From Spirochaetales bacterium (GTDB lineage: Bacteria > Spirochaetota > Spirochaetia > Sphaerochaetales > Sphaerochaetaceae), in NCBI GenBank assembly GCA_022784805.1, contig JALFYG010000084.1:1-7957 (forward strand): a stretch of DNA of 7,957 nucleotides. The letters run 5' to 3'. A program made the translations under genes and the position numbers. The notes beneath the pieces are model-generated. The model searched no databases. It saw only the letters and a program-made list of their open reading frames with translations, and was not told where the DNA came from. This document shows positions 1 to 5,331 of the stretch, one piece after another. The first letter of the stretch is position 1, and each line of letters starts with the position of its first letter.

Positions 1-15
1 GGGAATTAGACCCGC

Positions 16-49
16 GCTTCTTGACACTGCGCGTCTCGTGTCAAGAAGC
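16..49. terminator. Perfect 12-bp hairpin at the end of the perR-rbr-SDR unit, probable terminator
   Basis: Bases 16-27 and 38-49 are exact reverse complements (GCTTCTTGACAC / GTGTCAAGAAGC) around a 10-base loop, 45 bases past the dehydrogenase stop. Position and stem strength suggest the end of the minus-strand operon. Neither strand shows a T-run after the stem, so this is not a textbook intrinsic terminator. It could be a bidirectional or RNA-stabilising hairpin, or a dispersed palindrome. An alternative pairing of the loop with bases 8-17 is also possible. Confidence 0.5.
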
Positions 50-94
50 AGATTAAAATCATTCCTATATGGGTATATTAAATTTAGAGATGGA

Positions 95-832
95 TTAAGT
101 TCTTGCTCCTCCATCAACCTTCAAAACCAATCCAGTGACATAAGAAGCCTCATCGGAAGCTAGGTACAGATATGCATGGGCGATATCTTCAGGCTCTCCC
201 ACTCTGCCAAGAGGGATTCCTGCAGATACTCTATCCACCATTTCTTTTGGCAGATTAGCAAGCATATCTGTGCGTGTGACTCCAGGAGCTACGGCATTGA
301 CTCTGATTCCGTCCTTAGCAAGCTCTCTTGAAAGAGACTTCACAAGTCCGTTAACAGCAAATTTGGAAGCAGGATAAGAACAACCCGATGGCTGACCATA
401 CTCACCAACCATACTGGAAGTGTTGATGATTACTCCACCACCCTGTTCTTTCATGATTCTGGCGGCAGCCTGTGCACAGATAAATACGGCTGTTACATTC
501 AAATCCATCACTTTCTTGAATTCATCAAGAGTATAGTCATAGAAACTTGTTTTAGAAGAGATTCCGGCATTGTTTGCAAGAATATCCACTCTTCCATACT
601 TTGCCCTGACAGCTTCAAAGTCTCTTTTGACCTCCTCAGGATTTAGAAGATCCGGCCACAGTCCCATTACTCTGTCACCATATTCGGTGAGCTTTGCAAG
701 GGCTGCATCTACAGAGTCTTTTCTTGAACCCAAGAGAGCAACATTTGCTCCATTATCCAAATAAGTCTTTACAATAGAGAAACCTATCCCCCTTGTTCCT
801 CCTGTTACAATTGCTGTTTTTCCTTTAACCAT
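95..832 (-). CDS. SDR family NAD(P)-dependent oxidoreductase (FabG-like)
   Basis: Classical short-chain dehydrogenase/reductase of 245 residues, the usual length for the family, acting in the cytoplasm. Visible motifs are the Rossmann dinucleotide loop TGGTRGIG at residues 10-17, NNAG at 87-90, and the catalytic Ser140, Tyr153 and Lys157 (spacing 13 and 4 as in FabG). The PG motif around 183-184 and a C-terminal VDGG ending are also present. Arg37 after the second strand hints at NADP(H), which is inference. The substrate cannot be read from sequence: 3-oxoacyl-ACP reductase, sugar/polyol dehydrogenase or another ketoreductase are all possible. It starts 35 bases after the rubrerythrin stop, with AGGGA upstream of the ATG and no terminator or clear promoter between. 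It is probably the last gene of the perR-rbr unit. Confidence 0.9.
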   Translation of the reverse strand: MVKGKTAIVTGGTRGIGFSIVKTYLDNGANVALLGSRKDSVDAALAKLTEYGDRVMGLWPDLLNPEEVKRDFEAVRAKYGRVDILANNAGISSKTSFYDYTLDEFKKVMDLNVTAVFICAQAAARIMKEQGGGVIINTSSMVGEYGQPSGCSYPASKFAVNGLVKSLSRELAKDGIRVNAVAPGVTRTDMLANLPKEMVDRVSAGIPLGRVGEPEDIAHAYLYLASDEASYVTGLVLKVDGGART

Positions 833-867
833 AATTTCATCCCTATTATTTTAGTCGGTGGTGATAA

Positions 868-1407
868 TCAGTAATTCTCTGCATGAACCTCGAAGTAGCT
901 CTGTGGATGGTTGCATGTAGGACATACTTCTGGAGCCTTTGTTCCAACAACGATATGTCCGCAGTTTCTGCATTCCCAGATCTTTACTTCGCTCTTTTCG
1001 AATACTGCAAGTGTCTCGACATTCTTCAAGAGAGCTCTGTATCTCTCTTCGTGATGTCTTTCGATCTCTGCAACAAGGCGGAACTTAGCAGCGAGCTCAG
1101 GGAAGCCTTCTTCTTCAGCTGTCTTTGCAAATCCGTCATACATGTCTGTCCACTCATAGTTTTCGCCTTCTGCTGCAGCCTGAAGGTTAGCCTTTGTGTC
1201 GCCGATGCCCTGGAGTTCCTTGAACCACATCTTTGCATGTTCTTTTTCATTGTCTGCTGTCTTCAAGAAGAGTGAAGAAATCTGCTCATAACCTTCTTTC
1301 TTGGCAACAGAAGCAAAGTAAGTATACTTGTTTCTTGCCTGGCTCTCTCCAGCAAAAGCTTCCTGAAGATTCTTCTCTGTCTGTGTTCCGCTGTACTTAT
1401 TTCCCAT
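868..1407 (-). CDS. rbr: Rubrerythrin
   Basis: A 179-residue cytoplasmic non-haem diiron protein that, by family knowledge, reduces hydrogen peroxide to water with electrons from rubredoxin or NAD(P)H systems in anaerobes. The N-terminal ferritin-like four-helix domain (about 1-135) carries the iron-ligand motifs AGESQARNKY with Glu21, NEKEH with Glu54 and His57, a Glu cluster near 98-100, and EIERHHEE around 114-121. The C-terminal rubredoxin-like domain has the Fe(Cys)4 knuckles CRNC (Cys146, Cys149) and CPTC (Cys162, Cys165), so both redox centres appear intact. The ATG at 1407 has AAAGGA a few bases upstream. It lies 52 bases downstream of perR, whose product probably controls it, and 35 bases before the dehydrogenase. 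A small palindrome in the perR-rbr gap may add separate control. Confidence 0.96.
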   Translation of the reverse strand: MGNKYSGTQTEKNLQEAFAGESQARNKYTYFASVAKKEGYEQISSLFLKTADNEKEHAKMWFKELQGIGDTKANLQAAAEGENYEWTDMYDGFAKTAEEEGFPELAAKFRLVAEIERHHEERYRALLKNVETLAVFEKSEVKIWECRNCGHIVVGTKAPEVCPTCNHPQSYFEVHAENY

Positions 1408-1420
1408 TTTTAATTCCTTT

Positions 1421-1433
1421 GTCCATTATGGAC
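1421..1433. promoter_or_regulatory. 13-bp palindrome ahead of rubrerythrin, candidate operator
   Basis: GTCCAT-T-ATGGAC is a perfect 6-1-6 inverted repeat in the perR-rbr gap, 14 bases before the rubrerythrin ATG. A one-base centre cannot form an RNA hairpin, so a DNA-binding site is likelier than a terminator. Read on the minus strand it contains CATAAT, which resembles a -10 hexamer, but no good -35 lies at the right distance. The binding protein is unknown and chance is possible. Confidence 0.3.
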
Positions 1434-1459
1434 CTTTATTTTTATCCCCAAGGAGATAT

Positions 1460-1828
1460 TCAAGATTCATTACCCTTTCTACATTCAGGGCAAAGCCAAT
1501 ATATCTTAAGGTCATAGGACTCAATGTCCTCCCCAAGAATCATTTTAAAAGAAGAAGTCATGTCATTAAGATAAACATCCTTAATTTTTCCACACTTTTT
1601 ACAGACCAAGTGATCATGACGTATGGTCTTATCGTAACGATATCCGCCATTCTCTGTTAAAATGCGCCTGATCAAACCTTCGTCTGTAAGCCTATTCAGG
1701 TTGTTATAGCATGTTGCTCTGACAACCCCTGGATATTTCTCTTTGACTATTTCAAAGACTTCATCTGCAGAAAGATGCTCACTGGACTCAGAAATGATTC
1801 TAAGGATTTCAAGTTCATACTTAGTCAT
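1460..1828 (-). CDS. perR: Fur-family peroxide-responsive repressor, PerR type
   Basis: A 122-residue metal-dependent repressor. The N-terminal winged helix (about 1-65) contains the recognition helix RATCYNNLNRL. The C-terminal dimerisation domain carries the structural Zn(Cys)4 site as CKKC (Cys76, Cys79) and CPEC (Cys113, Cys116). The regulatory site aligns with Bacillus PerR His37/Asp85/His91/His93/Asp104 as His18, Asp66, His71, His73 and Asp84. The aspartate in the last position favours PerR over Fur or Zur. An in-frame ATG at 1834 directly abuts AAGGAG, so the ATG at 1828 with six bases of spacing is the better start. It is transcribed from a strong promoter overlapping a PerR-like box, which suggests autoregulation, and is followed by rbr. 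Odd feature: Cys40 replaces the usual valine in the TVY stretch of the recognition helix. Confidence 0.9.
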   Translation of the reverse strand: MTKYELEILRIISESSEHLSADEVFEIVKEKYPGVVRATCYNNLNRLTDEGLIRRILTENGGYRYDKTIRHDHLVCKKCGKIKDVYLNDMTSSFKMILGEDIESYDLKIYWLCPECRKGNES

Positions 1829-1834
1829 GAGCAT

Positions 1835-1840
1835 CTCCTT
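1835..1840 (-). promoter_or_regulatory. Ribosome binding site that decides the perR start
   Basis: AAGGAG on the minus strand lies six bases before the ATG at 1828 but directly touches the in-frame ATG at 1834. Normal spacing supports 1828. Confidence 0.8.
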
Positions 1841-1841
1841 T

Positions 1842-1858
1842 TTTAGATTTAATCTAAA
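1842..1858. promoter_or_regulatory. PerR-like operator overlapping the perR transcription start
   Basis: TTTAGATT-T-AATCTAAA is a perfect 8-1-8 inverted repeat. Its core TTAGATTTAATCTAA has the 7-1-7 layout of the Bacillus PerR box (TTATAATNATTATAA), with identical TTA and TAA ends. It begins a few bases downstream of the -10 hexamer, over the expected start of transcription, so a bound repressor would block the promoter. Assignment to PerR is inferred from layout and the adjacent gene. Confidence 0.75.
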
Positions 1859-1861
1859 TTT

Positions 1862-1889
1862 ATTATATCAATTCTAATTCAATTGTCAA
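1862..1889 (-). promoter_or_regulatory. Sigma-70 promoter of perR-rbr-SDR
   Basis: On the minus strand, TTGACA (1889-1884) and TATAAT (1867-1862) both match consensus exactly with a 16-base spacer. The start of transcription is expected near 1855, inside the PerR-like operator. Such a strong promoter fits a unit held down by a repressor. Confidence 0.85.
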
Positions 1890-2001
1890 GTGAATCACCT
1901 ACAATTTAAATATAAGACACAATTGCTTATTAGAAGAAAGATAATTCAACAGAGTAAATGATTTGTATCATTTCTGTGTCTTTTGATTGTTTTATGCATT
2001 G

Positions 2002-2031
2002 AAAAACCCGACATCTCTTAGGATATCGGGT
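2002..2031 (-). terminator. Intrinsic terminator of the amino acid ABC operon
   Basis: Read on the minus strand, a 10-base-pair stem (ACCCGATATC / GATGTCGGGT, one G-U pair) closes a six-base loop and runs straight into TTTTTC. It lies about 24 bases after the ATPase stop and separates the importer operon from the perR unit. Confidence 0.88.
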
Positions 2032-2054
2032 CTCGCGTCAAATAGTGTAATTCT

Positions 2055-2819
2055 TTATTCTCTGAAAGAATTTATGAAGGCTTTTGTTCGCTCTTCTTTA
2101 GGATTACCAAAGAGTACCTCTGGCTCTCCTTCTTCTACGATATAACCGTTCTCCATAAATATGGACCAGTCAGAGATACTCTTTGCAAAATTCATTTCAT
2201 GGGTGACGACAACCATTGTCATATCCCTTTCTGCAAGCCCTTTTATTACAGACAATACCTGTCTGGTCAATTCAGGGTCCAATGCTGATGTTGGCTCATC
2301 AAAGAATAGAATTCGTGGATCCATTACAAGTGCCCTTGCAATTGAGACTCTTTGCTTCTGCCCTCCCGACAACGAGGACGGAAATGCGTCAGCCTTATCC
2401 AAAAGATTCATTTCCTTCAATACTTGTATGGCTCTATCTTCCGCCTCTTCCTTACTCCTCGAGAGAACTGCCCTTTGGGCTTCTGTAATGTTGCGCATTA
2501 CAGTAAAGTGAGGAAAGAGATTGAAAGATTGGAATACAAGACCAGTTTTGAGCATGATGGAATGCATCGCTTTTTGAGAAACATATACTGCTTTTCCGTC
2601 TTGGGCCTGGAAAAGAGGATCCCCCTCAACAAACAAACTTCCATCATCTGCTGTTTCCAGCTGGGTAATTATTCTTAAGAGTGTTGATTTTCCACTACCA
2701 GAAGGACCGATTATGGAAAGAACCTTACCTTTCTCCAAGGAGAATGAAATGTCTTTCAATACTTCATTTGTTCCAAATGATTTCTTGATATTTTCAGCCT
2801 TGATCATTAATTCAGACAT
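2055..2819 (-). CDS. Polar amino acid ABC transporter ATP-binding protein (GlnQ/HisP type)
   Basis: A 254-residue cytoplasmic ATPase that powers the adjacent importer. All nucleotide-binding motifs are intact: Walker A GPSGSGKST at 38-46, Q-loop glutamine at 97 in FQSFNLFPH, signature LSGGQ at 150-154, Walker B ILFFDEP with Asp174 and Glu175, D-loop SALDPE, and H-loop His207 in VTHEM. Compared with compact GlnQ-type proteins there is extra sequence of roughly 15-20 residues between the strand near 65 and the Q-loop (about 69-90), a variation I recall from anaerobe amino acid ATPases. The ATG has AAGGAG overlapping the permease stop, so translation is probably coupled. It is the last gene of the operon, with a terminator directly after it. 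The transported amino acid is not evident. Confidence 0.95.
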   Translation of the reverse strand: MSELMIKAENIKKSFGTNEVLKDISFSLEKGKVLSIIGPSGSGKSTLLRIITQLETADDGSLFVEGDPLFQAQDGKAVYVSQKAMHSIMLKTGLVFQSFNLFPHFTVMRNITEAQRAVLSRSKEEAEDRAIQVLKEMNLLDKADAFPSSLSGGQKQRVSIARALVMDPRILFFDEPTSALDPELTRQVLSVIKGLAERDMTMVVVTHEMNFAKSISDWSIFMENGYIVEEGEPEVLFGNPKEERTKAFINSFRE

Positions 2820-2829
2820 TTTCTTCTCC

Positions 2830-3459
2830 TTAGTACTGCATTCTGCTTTCCAAGAGATCGAATACCCTTGACACCAGATAATTCATAATGAAGTAAAAAA
2901 CTCCTGCTATAAATATAGGCATTGTGGAGAACTGTCTTGAAGATGCTGTCTGGGCAATTCTAAAGAGTTCGATAACTCCTATGGTGGAAGCAAGAGCTGT
3001 ATCCTTGACAAGGGTAATGACTTCATTACCGACAGAAGGAAGTACATTCTTTACAACCTGTGGCAATACTATATGGAAGAATGTATATCTCTTTGAAAAA
3101 CCAAGAACCTTTGCTGCTTCTCTCTGTCCATTGTCCAAAGCCTGCAGGCCAGAGCGGTATATCTCCCCGAAATATGCGGCATAATTTAAGACGAAGGCCA
3201 GAATTGCTGATGCAAATCTAGGAAGAGAAGAATTAAAGATATAGTAAGGAGCGAAATAGAAGAAGAGCAGCTGCAACAAGAGCGGTGTTCCTCTCATAAT
3301 CTGGATATAAGTGTCCACCAAAACTCTTACTACCTTTATTTTGCTCATTCTCCCCATGGCCACCAAGAAGCCAAGGGGGAGAGCCATTATAAGAGTAAGG
3401 AAGAATACTTCAAGGGAGATAACTGACCCTGAAAGAAGCTGCCCTATCAATTTCATCAT
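2830..3459 (-). CDS. Amino acid ABC transporter permease (HisM/GlnP type)
   Basis: A 209-residue inner-membrane permease of the polar amino acid family. Several hydrophobic segments are visible, around residues 8-35, 58-74, 80-98, 140-165 and 178-200. The conserved MRGTPLLLQLLFFYFAPYY stretch sits at 55-73, and the EAA loop that contacts the ATPase is at about 111-134 (GQREAAKVLG followed by LPQ). Only one permease gene is present, so the channel is probably a homodimer. Its ATG overlaps the TAA of the binding-protein gene by one base (TAATG). A second ATG follows immediately and would shorten the protein by one residue. The ATPase gene starts ten bases after its stop. Confidence 0.94.
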   Translation of the reverse strand: MMKLIGQLLSGSVISLEVFFLTLIMALPLGFLVAMGRMSKIKVVRVLVDTYIQIMRGTPLLLQLLFFYFAPYYIFNSSLPRFASAILAFVLNYAAYFGEIYRSGLQALDNGQREAAKVLGFSKRYTFFHIVLPQVVKNVLPSVGNEVITLVKDTALASTIGVIELFRIAQTASSRQFSTMPIFIAGVFYFIMNYLVSRVFDLLESRMQY

Positions 3460-4268
3460 TACTTACCTACCACTGTGATGTCTGCACCAAACCACTCTAC
3501 AGCGATTTCAGCAAGCTTGCCGCTATCCTTAAGAGCATAGAGTTCCTTCTCGACTGCTTCGCAAAGTGCAACTTCACCCTTTCTAAATCCGATTACATAC
3601 TCTTCTGCACAGAGTGTCTCTTCGAGGATTCTGAAGTCCTTGCCAGAGCGGTTGATGTTGTCATTTGCAACCAAGAGGTCCATGACTACTGCGTCTACGC
3701 CACCGATTTCAAGATCCATAAGTGCTGTGAGATAGTCTCTGTAAGGAACGATTTCTTTTACAGATTCCTCGAAGCCTTCTGTATCATAGATAGCTTCTTC
3801 ACCACTTGATCCAGCCTGGACACCAACACTCTTTCCCTTAAGATCAGCGAGAGTCTCAATGGAACTTGAAGACTTAACGACGACTACCTGAGCATTGTTT
3901 ACATATGCGATGGAGAGAGTCATTGCCTTTTCTCTTTCTTCTGTCTTTGTAAAACCATTCCAGATACAGTCAATCTGACCAGTAGCAAGTTCCTGTTCCT
4001 TAGCACTCCAGTCGATTGGCTGGCACTTAAGTTCAACGCCGAGGCCCTTGCAGACTTCCTTTGCAACATCGATATCGAAACCTACGATTTCATTGTTCTC
4101 GTCTCTATAGCCCATTGGAGGGAAGGAATCATCAAGTCCCAGAATAAATACCCCTTTGGCTTTAATCTTCTCCAAAGATTGATCTCCTGCCGCCTCAACT
4201 GCCCCCTGAGCAAATACTGTAGAAACGACCATCAAGAACGCGATTGCTATAACAACTAATTTTTTCAT
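3459..4268 (-). CDS. Amino acid ABC transporter substrate-binding protein, periplasmic
   Basis: A 269-residue family 3 solute-binding protein (SBP_bac_3 fold) feeding the permease encoded next. Residues 1-20 form a signal peptide (KK, hydrophobic core, VFA before Gln21) suited to signal peptidase I. There is no lipobox cysteine, implying a soluble periplasmic protein in a diderm cell. The mature part starts with LGLDDSFPPMGY (43-54) and GFDIDVA, then the WNGFTKTEER stretch whose Arg112 is in the usual position for binding the amino acid carboxylate. The hinge and second lobe follow (SVGVQAGSSGEEA, DAVVMDLLVAN). Ligand specificity cannot be assigned. AGGAG lies eight bases before the ATG. It is first in the operon, the usual order for these importers, and is preceded by an unusually long AT-rich leader. 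Confidence 0.95.
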   Translation of the reverse strand: MKKLVVIAIAFLMVVSTVFAQGAVEAAGDQSLEKIKAKGVFILGLDDSFPPMGYRDENNEIVGFDIDVAKEVCKGLGVELKCQPIDWSAKEQELATGQIDCIWNGFTKTEEREKAMTLSIAYVNNAQVVVVKSSSSIETLADLKGKSVGVQAGSSGEEAIYDTEGFEESVKEIVPYRDYLTALMDLEIGGVDAVVMDLLVANDNINRSGKDFRILEETLCAEEYVIGFRKGEVALCEAVEKELYALKDSGKLAEIAVEWFGADITVVGK

Positions 4269-4608
4269 TTTGTTTTCTCCTATGTGGCCATGATACTACA
4301 CTGCTTTATCACTTTAGTCTAGTAAAGCAATAAAACTTTCTAAAAATCTTTGTTTTTGTTATTCTCTTAACAAACCAAATGAAAATGTTCATTTTTATAA
4401 GAGATATAAGTAGCTTAAATAAAGAAATACAAGGCTTTTCTAAAGTAGAAATTGACTAGAAGTCACTATCCACACAGTCTTTTTGTTATTCCAATTCTCA
4501 AAAAAGTATTGGCCTTTATTGCGAAACCGGCAGGATTCAGAGTTCGAAAAACCTCTTTTATTTATAGACACATCATTATTCAAAAGAGAAAATATATGAG
4601 AGGCTTAT
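4269..4608. other. Divergent intergenic region between the ABC importer and tcdA
   Basis: This is a 340-base AT-rich stretch with no convincing gene. The left part holds three inverted repeats ahead of the importer: TGCTTTA-N14-TAAAGCA (4302-4329), TTTGTTA-N6-TAACAAA (4355-4374) and AAAATG-TT-CATTTT (4382-4395). A plausible minus-strand promoter sits at 4404-4432. The right part (4441-4608) must contain the tcdA promoter, but I see no pair of hexamers close to consensus. TTGACT at 4452 lacks a partner -10. A short dyad TGACT-AGA-AGTCA lies at 4453-4465. I see no T-box, riboswitch core or tRNA. Confidence 0.6.
4404..4432 (-). promoter_or_regulatory. Candidate promoter of the ABC importer operon
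   Basis: On the minus strand, TTGTAT (4432-4427) is followed after 17 bases by TTATAT (4409-4404). The expected start near 4397 would give a leader of about 130 bases and place the AAAATG-TT-CATTTT dyad just downstream of the start point. The region is AT-rich, so chance matches are likely. Confidence 0.35.
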
Positions 4609-5331
4609 ATGGAAGGCATATTCGACAGAACTTTGATTTTGTTAGGCGCAGATGGAATGGAAAAGCTACAGAAATCCCATGTAGCCATCTTTGGTGTCGG
4701 AGGTGTGGGAGGATATGCCTTGGAAGCCATTGCCAGAAGCGGCGTGGGAGAAATAACAATTGTAGACAATGACACTGTTTCGCCTACAAATATCAACAGG
4801 CAGATCATTGCAACCCACTCCTCAGTCGGAGAGAAGAAAATAGATTGTGCAGAGAGAAGAATCAAAGATATAAACCCAGATTGCATCGTTCATAAATCAG
4901 ATTCATTCTTCCTTCCAGGAATGGAGAATGACTTCGATTTCCCTTCCTTATCTTATATTGTTGACGCCATAGACACAGTATCTGGAAAGATAGCACTGGT
5001 AGAGGCTGCAGAGAAATACAATGTCCCAATTATTTCTTCCATGGGAGCAGGAAATAAGCTTGACCCTACTCTATTTACAATTACAGACATCTATAAAACA
5101 AACACAGACCCTCTCTCCAGAGTCATGAGAAGGGAACTCAAGAAGAGAGGGATAAAGAAACTTAAAGTGGTCTGGTCACCTGAGAAACCCATTGAACCAG
5201 ACTCATCTCTCATTAACGAGAAACAAAACGGAAAACGACAGATTCCAGGCTCTGTATCCTTTGTCCCATCTGTAGCGGGACTAATTATTGCTTCAGCGGT
5301 GATCAAGGATTTGATGGGAAAGAAAGAGTAA
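4609..5331 (+). CDS. tcdA: tRNA threonylcarbamoyladenosine dehydratase
   Basis: A 240-residue member of the ThiF/MoeB/E1-like ATP-dependent family. By family knowledge TcdA (CsdL) activates t6A37 of ANN-decoding tRNAs with ATP and cyclises it to ct6A in the cytoplasm. The N-terminus DRTLILLGADGMEKL is characteristic. The nucleotide-binding loop GVGGVGG is at 29-35, followed by DNDTV (53-57), NINRQ (61-65), VDAIDTV (118-124), SSMGAGNKLDPT (143-154) and the C-terminal GSVSFVPSVAGL. This fits TcdA better than ThiF or MoeB: it is short, has no rhodanese domain and lacks the zinc-binding Cys pairs. The ATG is preceded by GAGAGG five bases upstream. It stands alone on the plus strand, and its last 29 bases overlap the 3' end of phoR on the other strand. 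Confidence 0.93.
   Translation: MEGIFDRTLILLGADGMEKLQKSHVAIFGVGGVGGYALEAIARSGVGEITIVDNDTVSPTNINRQIIATHSSVGEKKIDCAERRIKDINPDCIVHKSDSFFLPGMENDFDFPSLSYIVDAIDTVSGKIALVEAAEKYNVPIISSMGAGNKLDPTLFTITDIYKTNTDPLSRVMRRELKKRGIKKLKVVWSPEKPIEPDSSLINEKQNGKRQIPGSVSFVPSVAGLIIASAVIKDLMGKKE

Noticed and set aside
883..1275. Open frames antisense to and out of frame with rubrerythrin (including one at 1026-1250 on the minus strand)
   Set aside because: They lie wholly within a gene with complete diiron and rubredoxin motifs, have no start signals and match no family.
4269..4400. T-box or other known riboswitch in the importer leader
   Set aside because: There is no T-box antiterminator motif, no specifier stem and no terminator hairpin with U-run before the ATG.
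4519..4556. Stretch whose reverse complement (GAATCCTGCCGG, TTCGAA) resembles a tRNA T-arm and 3' end
   Set aside because: No acceptor partner, anticodon arm or D-arm can be found and the T-loop spacing is wrong. At most it is a decayed fragment, and chance is more likely.
4452..4772. Plus-strand open frame beginning at TTG with a basic, Arg/Lys-rich product
   Set aside because: It has no ribosome binding site, half of it overlaps tcdA in another frame, and the product looks like random translation. tcdA has full family motifs.
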